Positions 12,557 through 24,639 of a DNA stretch of 64,000 bases are shown in pieces. The notes under the pieces were generated by a model that worked only from the letters and a program-made list of their open reading frames with translations, did not search any database and had not been told where the DNA came from. Each line of letters begins with the position of its first letter. The stretch's first letter is position 1. The stretch spans positions 6,276,974 to 6,340,973 of the forward strand of contig CM024182.1 of NCBI GenBank assembly GCA_013433145.1. The letters run 5' to 3'. The position numbers and the translations under genes were made by a program. Source of the DNA: Ascaris suum (taxonomy: Eukaryota; Nematoda; Chromadorea; Rhabditida; Ascarididae).

Positions 12557-13571
12557 TTGCTCATCTACGAAGTATTGAATGCTGCATTAGTGAGAAGATA
12601 ACAAAAAAGGCAATACGAGCGATTAAATTAAACGCTGGTGTCTATTTTCTGCTGCATTCAATTCTCTTCTCTTTACTTTGTACTTTGTGATTAGTTAAAT
12701 TTTCCAATTGAATTAAACTCTTTCATCCATATATTTTAACAATTCTATTCCTTCTTACTTCTTTGGATGTTATCAGTGTTACTTTCCCGCGGTGCTAAAA
12801 TATAGCATTCGTACCTATCTCTATGTTCAGGTATCTCAGGACTTCAAGCACCTTAAGATATCTGTGTAATGATGCGACTCCGTACTGCAATGCGGGTATA
12901 TGTTATTGCAATTTATGTCCACCACTATCACCTTATATAGATGAATACTTGGTGTACGTTATCAAATCAACGAGAGGGGAAGGAGAAATATTTTATTTAT
13001 CCGTTGTAAGCATTACCATATTCAACGATATTAAAAGTTAAGAATGCGAAAAGGAGAAAAATAAGACTACAAAGGGAAATAAAACTAGAAAAACGAACAG
13101 TAATTTAGATGGAATGAAATTAAATATAAATAAAAATTTATGTGGATAGAGCTGAAGGTATAGCTCCTAAAAAAAAAACTAGATACAAAATGAATGGAAA
13201 AACACGCCAGCGAGGACTGCATGGTATGTGTTCTAACGTTTCTATCAACTATATCAACTCGTTGCCTAAATATATGAAAGCAACATTAAAGTGCTTAAGA
13301 AAGCGCTTTGCTATGAAATTAGCTTGTTGCGCGCTTCCTGAACTTTAAAAAAAAATCGTTTTTGGATCACATCCAATCAACGATTCAACCAATTTCATTT
13401 TCGAATCTTGGTTTCTCTATTTGTTTATTTATTTACTCATTATTTCAACGTCCAAAAGTGGGATAATAACATTCCATAAAGTACCTAAGAGTTAATAATT
13501 CAGCGATAGGAATAGTAGACCACAGTGTGATGTAAGTCTACATTCTTCAATTGTCGTCGTCGTTTGAATAT

Positions 13572-13620
13572 GATTAGAAACTAAGAAGATGATTAGAAAC
13601 TAAGATTAGAAACTAAGAAG
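13572..13620 (+). repeat. Three-copy tandem repeat GATTAGAAACTAAGA
   Basis: Copies begin at 13,572, 13,591 and 13,604, with spacing of 19 and 13 bases. Confidence 0.7.
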
Positions 13621-14467
13621 TTATCGATGCGAAACTTATGAAGAATTGATTGAATATTGTTGGTTGTTGAAATGCTTAGTCATATGTAAAAATAAATAAT
13701 ACTCAAAACTTAAAATTAAATAAAAAATAATAATAAAGTAATGCGATGATGTTAATCAAAAAAATTGGCGTTAATGAAAAATAAACTCATTGATCTCGAT
13801 GAGGTCGAAATGCTTTAAATGATTGGTGAACGCATAGATCTTAGGTGCTGAGATGATGTTTACTCCACATCTGTTGAATTGGAGTGGGAAAGAATTATGA
13901 ACTGATTTTTAAGGTTAGGAAGATTTGTGGAATAGTTGAAAGGCTTTGAGCTCATTATAAACTATGTTGATCCGAATAAGAGAATATTTAATCAAATTCA
14001 ATAATAGAGCAAGTATCAAGAATTTTGAAACACCTATGTCAAATTCAATGAGAAAATTGAAATTCAAATTAAAATCGAATTCAAAAATACTCAATAAAAC
14101 TTGAAAAAAAACTAAAAACGAAGAAAAACTTGAAATGACAAGAACTCTTAACTTAGTAGATTTATATGGATTCATAGCGGAATAAAATGGTGACTAAAAA
14201 AAGAATTTCAGCAATAAAACGAATCATTGAAATATATAAATAGGAGAAATATTTTAGATGAGAAGATAATAAATGAGAACAAAAACGAAACGCGTTTAGA
14301 CTTTGATTCATTCTCAGATATAATCCTCTTTGATGAATATACTTCCCGCAATACTTTGAAAATAAATCTGTAAAAAACAATTTTTTTTAAATAGCGCAGA
14401 ATAATTTTCAAATATTTTTTTCGTTTTTTCAGTAAAGAAAAATTTCTTCTCCCTTCTATCAACGAAG

Positions 14468-14493
14468 AATTTTTTCCTCCTATGGAGGAAAAA
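14468..14493. repeat. Hairpin-forming inverted repeat
   Basis: The arms are AATTTTTTCCTCC and GGAGGAAAAATT, separated by TAT. They pair over 12 bases with a single extra T in the left arm. Confidence 0.65.
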
Positions 14494-14680
14494 TTTATCG
14501 CATTCAATTAACGGGAAATTTCCTCCGAGCAATAAAGAAATTCCTTTTTTCACTCGATGAAAAATCATAGAATTGATTAAAAATTTCTCATATCATATTG
14601 AAAAAAAAGGAAAATGAAGCCAAGAAGACATAGCAGAAAAGGATTCCAAGCGTACTTCACTCAATAATCTTCATTATTTT

Positions 14681-14728
14681 CAATTCTCTATTCGATGAGC
14701 TTTATGAGCTCATCGAATACGAGAATTG
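14681..14728. repeat. Long hairpin, about 20-bp stem and 5-base loop
   Basis: The left arm (14,681-14,701) and right arm (14,707-14,728) are near-perfect reverse complements. The inner block ATTCGATGAGCT pairs with AGCTCATCGAAT, and the outer block CAATTCTC pairs with GAGAATTG. Only one or two bases are unpaired between the blocks. The loop is TTATG. Confidence 0.75.
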
Positions 14729-15847
14729 AACAATATGAGCTTTATCTAAGAAATAATTTCACACATCAATATGGGCCCTTCATTATATTGGTAGTGAAAA
14801 AAATGTAGCAGAAGAAACATTTCACTTTTTAGTGGTTTCAGGTTTTACCCGAGGTGATTTATGAACGTAGGTACAGTTAGATGAGTTCTGATAAGCAGTA
14901 CAAATGTTGTTTATAAATTACTTCATAAAAAAACTGCGACTCGTACAAATAGTTTGACGGTCAAGCTTATTCGTTGCGGTCAAAAGTGGACGAAAGATTA
15001 GAAGATAACGTGACCTATGCGCAGATTACCTATCGTAGAAAGGATATGAGTAGTTTAAAGCTTTAGAAAAGATCCAGAATATCGATGAAAACGTGGGATG
15101 ATCTGCTAGGTGATTACTGCATCCAATACTTCCAATATTTCGGCTGGTTGCTATTTTTCGGTATATTCGACACACAGGGTGGCATTATCTTCTGGCGAAG
15201 AATACGATGAAGAGAGAGGCGATAATTCGGGTAATTTTTTAAGTGTTTGTAATTAATTTTTAAGTGGCTATTACCAATTTCTAAGTGATTATAACCGACG
15301 ATGAAGATGATATAGAATTCGAAAAAGTAAGTAAAGACAGAGAGGTGGTGAATTGTTTTCCAGAAACTTGTAAGCAACAATTGCTGCTAAACGAAAATTG
15401 TTGTTCATTTTCACCATTGTTATTTCGGACGGAAAAGAAATAATCTTTGGGAATGTTTTTCAAGATTTTTTCCTGAACTACTTCTAAGAAAAGAAACTTT
15501 GGTGGTTTTTTTTTAAAGAAGTAAAACGTTTCAGTGCATTTTTTTTTTTTTTTGAAAAGTACAACAGCTATCTCATAATATGAAAATGACCATTGATTTA
15601 CCTTAGGGCAACTAAGAATTTTAGTCATCGAATAATTAGCATTTTCTTAATCGATACACTTTTATGAGATTTTAAGAGCGAAAAAAAATCGAATTTATTG
15701 GAATTGATTTTATACTTAATGAACGAACACTAAATAACGAGAAGAATTTCATCGACTTCATATTGCCAACCGATCGAAAGAATGCGCCAGTTTTTTGTTC
15801 GCCGCCAGACAACATCTTGAGTAAATAAATGTGCAATGGGTTGAGGT
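14729..15847. other. AT-rich DNA, no gene seen
   Basis: Frames are short and low in complexity. A 115-codon - strand frame (15,281-15,628) starts with a non-ATG codon, crosses a poly-A run, is K/F-rich and has no recognisable motif. Confidence 0.4.
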
Positions 15848-15985
15848 GTTACAATAGTCAAATTTCTAACAACAGCGCCAGATTAAGTGATACGTGAGGT
15901 TTAACCTGACGCTTCGGATGTCGCAGCAGTCAAACTTCTGATAATAACGCCACATTAGGTGATACCTGAGGTTTAAGCTGATGCT
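15848..15985 (+). repeat. 72-bp tandem duplication
   Basis: Two copies with a period of exactly 72 bases. Landmarks repeat as GTCAAATTTCT (15,857) and GTCAAACTTCT (15,929), then TGATACGTGAGGTTTAA and TGATACCTGAGGTTTAA, ending GACGCT (15,913) and GATGCT (15,985). By eye the copies differ at roughly one base in six, so this is an old duplication. Confidence 0.75.
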
Positions 15986-18776
15986 ATGTTTTTTCTTATA
16001 TCAAATACCATTTTATTATTATTTTCTCGCCACCATATCACTTGCTTATATTCTAGGAACACAGTTGTTATCGAAAGAATTATTGAACAACGTTTGAATG
16101 ACGAGAATATTTGCTAATCAAAGACATTATTGAAAAAAAGGAAACAGTTTGATGCTAAAAAAATTTAAGCTATAAACGATAAAATTGAAAGACTCGAAAA
16201 TGCTCGGATTCGGCCGCTGGTTATCAAAAATCGGTTAAAATGACTAAATTTCGCCATCTTGATAGAGTTATGAACTGTAGAAATAAATAGGGACTAAACA
16301 TATAAAAATGTGGATGAGGAATTTTCCGTAGGAAAATAAACGATCAAGGTGTGCATACAAAATTCGTGAAAAAATTCACAAATCTCAAATATTGGTATGG
16401 ACTGAAATGAAAAAAAAAAAAAAAAAAAACGAAAGAAGACAATTGCCGAAGCAGAAATTCGAAGTATAAATTGCCACGTGAAAAGATTTTAATCCGACAC
16501 TTTTACTCGAAGGTATCCTCGTTTCCCCCACCCCTGTATCCCCCCATCTATCACTGTTTTCTCGCTAGGAATATACTCTAATCGATGCAAAAATTGAATT
16601 GAGAAACAAATCGTGAAACCATAAGAGCAATAAGATGCAAAGATTGGCGCTGCACAGATTTGAGAATATTGCCGCATCACACCGATGCATAGCAACAATA
16701 ATGCGGGAACGTGCATAACGTGCGGCGGGTTTGATGAGTGAGCATGAGGAAAAAAAAAGAAAAATTTTTCTTTGCTGAAGTAAATCATATAAGAATATGT
16801 TTAAATTTGTAATCAAAAGATGTTTATCGAATCGAAATCTTTTTCAATTTCTTTTGATAACTCTTCTTACATTAAAAAATACCCAAAGATTATATACTCA
16901 AAAACCTGTCAGGAAATGTGATGAAAGAAGATATGAACAGGGGGGGTACGGCAGGAAGGCAAGGGAGGAGGGTAAGAGAGGGAGTAGATGGGGACAAAGG
17001 TGGAGGAAAAACGGTTTCGACGGAAAAAAAAGAAGAAGAACTTTGAGCAAGGATGCAATTTTCAGCATAGCTCTTGCAACATGAAATTTTAGCAGAAAGT
17101 CACAATAATACCCAGAAAGAACAAACGTAAATTTCTTGTTTCCTGAAAATCCGGTTAATGGCACTTTGAATGTTTTTTCTTTCTTTTTTGCAATTTAAAC
17201 GTCTGCATATAAGAAAAAAAAAATGCGCCTATCAAGATGAGATGGAATAAAGCAGAGAAATCGATCATTTTGATTGTTTCGATCGTCTCTTTCGCTCATT
17301 AATTTTGCAACATTCTCAGGATGTCATTATAATCAAAAATATAGAAAACAATTTAATAAATAATTTAGTGATATTGTTTTTAATTTTGTAACACTGTTTC
17401 TACGAAAAACTATCGTAAACATATGAGGGAGCGGATGGGGGGAGGGGGGGGGGGAGGGGGAAGGGGTTAAGGAAAACCTAAAACATTTCAATGATTGACC
17501 GGAGAGCAATGCACTACTGATAGGAGCTGCATTCTTGTTGATTCATTTGCAATTTTAAATACCTTCAAAATGAAACCAATCGCTAAGTGCGAAGAGAAAT
17601 GACCTAATTAATTTCAGTACTGATGCCCTTTATGTCACCATTTAATTTCGATTTTAAATTGGAAAATATTTATTTGCTTAAATATATGATGCGGAATTTA
17701 TATAATTGAACGTTGGCGCAAAGTTTTGTGCACAAGGGTCAAGTTGATGTTCTTATCGCCGAATTTTCTGCTTTGATCTTTATTTGTATTCTTTTATCTT
17801 GATTCATAGTATTCTTTTTTTATTTGCCTTTTTTTTCAACCTCGATTCAAATGCACTTTGTATCTCATGCTATAACTTTAATTTCATATAATCCCCTCCT
17901 TCTTCTTGTCCTTTGATATAACCCTCATCCTCGGCGCTTTGATATAATCCCTCTCATTGCACCGAAATAACGCACTCGATACGATACAATAATCTAGCTT
18001 ACAGCGTAGAGTGATAGACGAGTGTACAAATAAAAATGTCCAATTCAAACACTATTCGCTTTGCAATGCATTCACTTTATTCACTCGTACTATTTAAAAA
18101 AAAAAGCGCATTTTATTCAACAAGAGAATATATTTCGCATTTTTGAATGAAATTGTGGTCGGACCAGTTTTACGCCATCAGTAATAGTGCTTATTTTAAG
18201 AGAGAATTGACGTGAAATAAAATCATTTTCTTTGAAAGGAAAAAAAAAAATTGTAAAATCGTACAAACTACAGCAACTGGTTGCTAGAAATTTTTACGCA
18301 ATTTAGCGAGCGATTTTTTTTTTTTTTTTTGCATTATATGCCTTGTCAATCAATTTTTCAACTATAAATGTTGTGATTTTCCTATGCATGAAGACAAAGA
18401 GGAACGGAAGTGGATAGGGGAAGGATGGGAGCGACCAGAGGGGGAAGCGAGGGATGGACACTCAATTGACACAAAAAAAAATTGCAATGAATAGAAAATC
18501 GGAATGCAAAAGATATTTCGCGTGGCTTTACGAGTGAAGAAGTGCAATTTGAAAAAGAATAAATGAATAAATATCTATGCAAATTTTCTACACTTTCAAA
18601 TGTCAATAAGTTTCTAAAAATTGAGTGAATAACTTGAAGGTTACTATGGGAGGATTTCTCGTTGTTTAGATTATTCCATTAAATTTCATAGCTCTACATT
18701 CAGGAGTTCCCCAATTGAAGCTATCAAAGAAATATGCACTAGCAAGACGTTGGAATAATGCACTTTATAAGTACTA
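15986..18776. other. AT-rich DNA with G-tracts, no gene assigned
   Basis: Frames at 16,489-16,788 (-, 99 codons) and 16,797-17,084 (+, 95 codons, ATG start, hydrophobic then very basic) are the longest, and neither matches a family I know. G-rich runs lie at about 16,940-16,990 and 17,431-17,466. Confidence 0.4.
17431..17466 (+). repeat. G-rich tract
   Basis: Several G blocks separated by single A (GGGGGGAGGGGGGGGGGG and further blocks) make a strong G-quadruplex candidate on the + strand. Confidence 0.75.
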
Positions 18777-18812
18777 ATTTGCATATGCAAATCTGCATTT
18801 GCATATGCAAAA
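18777..18812. promoter_or_regulatory. Two octamer-like palindromes 20 bp apart
   Basis: A perfect 16-base palindrome ATTTGCATATGCAAAT (18,777-18,792) is followed by a 15/16 copy (18,797-18,812). The centres are exactly 20 bp apart, about two helical turns. Each half carries the octamer ATTTGCAT. This would suit dimeric POU binding. The palindromes are seen directly; function is inference. Confidence 0.45.
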
Positions 18813-19093
18813 CAAGTTTCGTAAAATGGGAAAAATAAAAATGATATTTTCCATTGTTACTAAAGTAGAATTAATAACTATGAAGTAATAATTTGCTTAT
18901 TACGAAATATGTTTTTGAGGAAAATTTTTTGTTCGGAAAGTTTTATTCGTTGTAAATTAGTTTTTCTATCGAATTAAAATTTTACATATTTTAATATAAT
19001 TAAATTGTTGGTGCGAAGAAGCACCGAACTATATTTGTGGATCAAACTCTAAATCGATAATTAAACTCAGGAAGTTGAATGAAATTAAGTGTT

Positions 19094-19226
<133 letters not shown>

Positions 19227-20100
19227 GAAAAAGCTTCGAAATTATGGCAAAGCTAATTTCCCTAAGTTATCACTGGAAAAAGTAGTTGAATATTGCTTAA
19301 AGCCATTTACCTCGGATCCCTCATATCTCATACCTAATCAGTAGAGAGTTAAGAATAAGGCTTTAATTAGTAGGAGATCATTTCTAAAATATCAATTTCA
19401 AATTATATTCGCATAATGAACCTTTTAATCTTGAAATTCTGCATTTGAAAGAATGTCTTGTTTCCGGAAATATTTGCTTCTTCCGGAAACCATCAAAACG
19501 TGACGCTGATAGTGTTAAACAATTCATTTTGAAATTTGAATGGAGGAGGCTGGTTATTCTTTTTTTTTTTTTTGATAAAGCTGAAAATAATCTGTAAAAA
19601 TAATGATCTAAACGAATGACTAAAAATTGTTTTCCTTTAGCAAATATTTTTCTATTAGAAAATATTTATCCACTATGCATTTATATTTCGAGAAATTTTT
19701 AATAAAATATTAGAACGTTATTGACAGCCGATAGATATCGTAGTATCGGTTGTAGAAATTAAGTGAAAAAATAAACATAAAAGAGACAGCCGGTTTGATC
19801 AATGAGTCTCAATCAGATCACATACATCAGACATTTATACGTCTGGGCACAAATATATCAAGCTCAATAAAAAGAACACCATGAAGGGATTAATAAACAT
19901 GAAATTTTTGCTTTCATCTTTATCTCTCATTCTCTAATTTTATAATTTTCTTTCTCGTATCGTTTGCTTTCTTTAATTCCCTTACTTTTATTTCAATCGA
20001 AGTATTGATTGAATTTTATCGATGCAATTCTTTATGAGCGATTAAAACAAATCCACATTGATTGAAATCAAAAAAAAAAAGAAATGCAAATCGTTTTTTC

Positions 20101-20155
20101 GAGGGGAGGGGGGAGGGGGGGGGAGGGGAGGGGAGCGGAGGGAGGAGAGGAGGGA
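20101..20155 (+). repeat. G-rich purine tract
   Basis: At least six blocks of four or more G interrupted by A make a strong G-quadruplex candidate. Frames across it are artefacts. Confidence 0.75.
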
Positions 20156-20639
20156 TATGAATTTGAACAGTTTTAGCGAAAAGACAAAATTTGGACTCAT
20201 TTTCGTTTTCCTCTTCTTTGCCTTTCATATTGAAGATCTTTTTTTTAAATCCACAAATAAACATATATGAGTACCATCTGTTCAATCTGCAGCAAACAAT
20301 CAATATCACTTATAATATTGCACATAAAACGATTTCGACGAATTTATGCTCTTCATTAGGAAGAAAAATCGTTGAAAGAGCGAATTGGTGTGATGAAGAT
20401 AGTAAAAAAAAAACGCGTAAAAATAGAGTCATACTGCATTCAATATTAATTTCTATTTTGAAGGAATCTTTTTTTTTTTAAATAGATATCAAAAGCGTAT
20501 AGAACGGAAAGTTTTATTGAGTGTCGACAATTTTTTTTTTCAGCGATTATGAGCAAAATTAGTACGAATTTACAAGTATAGAAGAATTAGACGGTTTAAT
20601 AGACCAACTTACCGAATGAATTTTAAAAAAAGTAAGTAA

Positions 20640-20760
20640 GTATATAAACAAATAAATAAGTAATAAATAAATAAGCAAATGATTGAATAAATAAATAAAG
20701 AAATAAATAGTTAAATAAATAAATAAATACATAAATGGATGAATAAATAAATGGATTAAA
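20640..20760 (+). repeat. Degenerate AAAT-family microsatellite
   Basis: Repeated AAATAAAT/AAGTAAAT units with variants, over about 120 bases. Compare 8,305-8,455. Confidence 0.75.
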
Positions 20761-21629
20761 TAATTAGCGTGTCAATGAATAATTTATTAAAAGGTATATT
20801 TCATTAATTTAGAGCATAGAAACCATTAGGGCATGAGAATATTTCAACGTAGTCGATTGAGGATTATTCATTACTACACTATGCATACGATATTAATCGA
20901 TATCTATGCATTATAAAGTGATACTTGTTAATCAAGAAGACAAAAATGGCAAAGAAGTTGCAATTATATGAGGGGAAAAAAAGCTGAAAGAACTGAAAAA
21001 ACAACGCTGGGATAATTGAAAGAAAAGCTGGAACAATTAAAAATGGATGGAATAAATGAAAAATGCTTGGAATTATTCGAAAAAAGGCTGGAATAAGTTT
21101 ATCAAAAGGTCAAGCATCGCATACATCTTGAATTTTTCATAGTACATTTGTGAATAAAAAATGCTTCAGCGAATAAAATATCGCTAATAAGTGAATTCGG
21201 ATGAGATTAAATAAATAATTTCGATAGATATACTCCATCTATTTCAACTATTTAGATGCAGTTAAGTGATTTATCTATAAGTTAAGGTGACAATAAAGAA
21301 ATCTTAGCGGTTTATTACTATATTAATTTATGAAATCGTAAAAGTTGAAATATAATGAAATTTTTCCGCAATAAAGATAAAGAAAACGATGGAAAATGCT
21401 AAATTCCTAGCATGTATATTGCTTGAAATTGCTTGATTTATTTGATATTTGCAATTTGAATTTATCACGAAAACTTTGCTTCAGATTCTAAAACTTAGAC
21501 GCCATATCTGTTGTAGGTTGTGATAAGAATTTCAGCGGATTATTAGCATTTTGTGCTGCTATCTCTTAAGAGATCGCCACCGATTGTGACAGTAAATGAT
21601 TGTGTAATATAGTTCAAAATTAACTAAGG

Positions 21630-21687
21630 TGGTGGTAAGGCAGGGCGGGAGGAGGGGGGGGAGGAGGGGGGAGGGGGTGGGGAAGGG
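21630..21687 (+). repeat. G-rich tract
   Basis: A G-rich purine run with blocks of 3-7 G (GGAGGGGGGGGAGGAGGGGG and further). Same class as the other tracts. Confidence 0.75.
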
Positions 21688-24448
21688 ATAATAAAACTAT
21701 GTTTGTCACTATGAGTGGAAATCACTTAAGACGATATTTTTCGGAATAGAATCAGAAACTGTATAGAAGTCACCTCATCTAAAAGTCGAGATAATGGAAT
21801 CGAAATCACAACATGCTTCAATCAACGATGAGAGCTGACATACGAAATGAAATATTCAAATCCTAACTTGCTTTTAAGAACTGGATTACTTCTTTTTTTT
21901 TTCTTCAAAAACCAGCTTTTTGAAGCTTTTCAGAAATAATGATGCAACTTTTCTTTAAAAAAAAAAAAAAAAGCGAAATTTTAAAAAAATTGGAATAGTA
22001 AAATTATTTCATTAATAATAGCATACCAATAAGCATATCGATGATGAGAAAATATTTTTTTTTTTGATAGTCGGAAATGTTCGAATCCGCAAAAAAAAAA
22101 TTTGAAAAGATAACAATTGAAATAGTTACTCATAAACTATACATTTAGAGAAAAAAATATGAAGAAAATTATATAATAGTATAAAACATTAGACCTTAAG
22201 TAAAACTGCAACGAGATATATTACATTTAATCAAAAGTAACCTTTGATCTACTTTATTGAATTACTCAACAATTGCGATCACGGACTTATAAAGGCGATA
22301 GAACGAGGTCTGTGCAATTCAAAGTTGTAACCTTTTAGGCAAAAGTGAAGACGACTTCCTCATATTTCAATAGATATTTCGAGAAATAAAGCTTTTCTTC
22401 ATTAAGCAAATGCAATAAAGCCCACTTTTTTAAATCTATATGACCTTTTTTTTTCACTATGAGCTTTTAAAAATATAGGTCTCTTTCCCATTCATAGGTC
22501 AGCAGCTCTAATACCCCCATCGCCCACCTCTACCCAATCCGTTCCCCTCCCTCCCCCACTTGTCATCCACTGGATGCTATTAGGTACGCTGACGATAGAC
22601 AAAATGTTGAACTAAAATAGACCTACAATAAATTAGAGCGATTCCATACGGAGAACAGATGCGTATACAACGCATTATTACGTATTTTCGCTATTCCCCG
22701 TTTGAACAATAGAACATATTGGTCGCTATTCAATCAGTGGAATTTCCGAGGGGAATGTCATTATTCGAGATCGCCGAACAAAACGTTCATTGCCCTTAAT
22801 TTGTATTTTTTTTTCGCACATCATTCTTTGTTTCTTTTGTAGATGTAATTCATCCGAATTTTGGTTCCCACAAAGAAAGTCTTAATCTCCTCTTCAGAGA
22901 TGAAAGAAATCTGAGATGAAAAGGTGATGCTACGACAATTGCGCCTTTGATAAACAAGATATTCACCAATATGAGGCTTGCGTTTAAGTTTAGGTTAGCT
23001 TTTATGATATTATTAGGCTCAATGCTATGATAGCCGTTAAAATTCCAAGGTTTCCACAGTATCATGTCGATTGCCCGTATCCTTGGGAAGTGCGAGTTGA
23101 GGGTGAAGATGGATATCGAAGTCGGGCATCACAAAACAAGGAATAATCCACGAAAGGATGATATTCTTAGTGATAATAAATTGAGAGTTAGCAATTAAAG
23201 TAACGACATTTGAACGATGAATTGCTTAGCAAATGTGTTGGATGTGAGGAAGAATATCCAAAAAAGCGAAAAGCTATACAGATAAGGGAAAAATCCGACA
23301 GCTTAAAACTTACAGCTTTTCGTTGCATTCATTTTAATCGCTTTGAAAAGTTTCGTCTTAATAACTCAAAAATGATTTTTGTTTGAAATATTGTTATTTC
23401 GAAATTTATTGAAATTATGGCTCTTTTTTTTTTTTTTAAATGAAGAGCAAATCAAAATGTGCGCCAATTTTCGTGAATTATTCTATCGGTGAAAAAGCTT
23501 CACTATAAAAATGAGCATAGTTTTTTACGAGAATTTCTATATGCGGATAAGGGATTAGGAGAAGGAGAGAGGGAAAATAAAGTTCTCTTTAGACGATCAA
23601 ATAATTTCAGCAAAAAAAAAAAAATCCATCAAAAAAAATTTTTTTTTCAACATGAATGAAAATATCTTTTCCAATTTAGACTGAAATATTTGAGAAAAAA
23701 ATTTTTTCCCCAATTAAAATTTTCCTCTCCATTATAAATATTCTATCAATACATCTAGCTTTTCATCAATATTTCAATTGTTTTTCCAATTCATTTGAAA
23801 ACTTTTCAAAAATTTTCAAATCAATATAAGAATATGTATATTTTCTACGAAATGAATAATTTTTATAAAATTTTCATGGAAATTTTCATTCGAGAAAATT
23901 TCCATTGCATTTTAACTCGAAATTTGAAAAATAACTTCAAGATTGTCGACTAAAATTGTATAAATTTCACGAGTTACCTTTAAATGCTTGAAAAAAATTT
24001 AAGAGATATTTGTGACTCTGTTGTAATATTTTCTTAAATCGACAAAGCATTCATTACGAATAAATGTCTCTTCATACCACTACCACTTCCGTTTAGCTGA
24101 AGTTGTGAGGTAGTGTGAAGGTGAGGGCTTAGGCTCGTCTCCTGCCCATCGCATACTGACGAATCGATTCATCGTTGTTACATGCGAATTGCTCCATCGC
24201 CCGCGTCTCGATGAGACCACTGGTCGGAATGACTCGGTATGACAAAAGCCAGAGTTTGCTTTGCTCTGAGGCCTCTTAAAACCGACCGCGCACTGAGCAA
24301 AACTAAACGGTGAATCGACTCTGTTGTAATAATAGGAGGATAATTGAGAGTACGCTTTGCACATGTATGGTATCCGTAACAGAATAGAAAATAGCGGTTT
24401 GAGTGGAATCCTCATTGACTGAATTGAATGGTATAAAAATAAAACATT

Positions 24449-24630
24449 TTTGCAATGTTAGGAAAAATATTTCTGCAACAATTTTCGAACATTTAAAAAT
24501 CGACAACAGATTTTGCAATAAAGTTTGTCGCAAAATCGTTGAAAATACTTTAAAAATGGAAATATTCATTTTGCAATATGCAGATTCATTTTGCAATTCA
24601 TCTTGCCTAAATTTGCAACAAGTTTGCATA
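24449..24630. promoter_or_regulatory. Cluster of TTTTGCAA / TTTGCAA motifs
   Basis: TTTGCAAT or TTTGCAA recurs about five times in 180 bases (near 24,449, 24,513, 24,570, 24,590 and 24,613), with related CTGCAAC and TCGCAAAA. TTGCAA is the core bound by C/EBP-type bZIP proteins. A role is inference. The cluster lies about 2 kb upstream of the tyrosyl-tRNA synthetase start. Confidence 0.25.
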
Positions 24631-24639
24631 AATCTTTAA

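Larger units (their letters stand above)
11927..14467. other. Intermediate-GC and AT-rich DNA, no gene assigned
   Basis: From about 11.6 to 13.3 kb the sequence is less AT-rich than its surroundings, but no frame is long or recognisable. A frame at 13,142-13,348 (+) is basic and Cys-containing, without a homologue I can name. Two small tandem repeats inside are listed separately. Confidence 0.4.

Noticed and set aside
15281..15628. 115-codon minus-strand frame
   Set aside because: It starts with a non-ATG codon, crosses a poly-A run and has K/F-rich chance composition.
22850..23065. 71-codon minus-strand frame with a hydrophobic middle
   Set aside because: No homologue or splice support. 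Left as non-coding.
24080..24415. 111-codon minus-strand frame upstream of TyrRS
   Set aside because: No similarity recognised, no splice context, and overlapping open frames on both strands. Not called.
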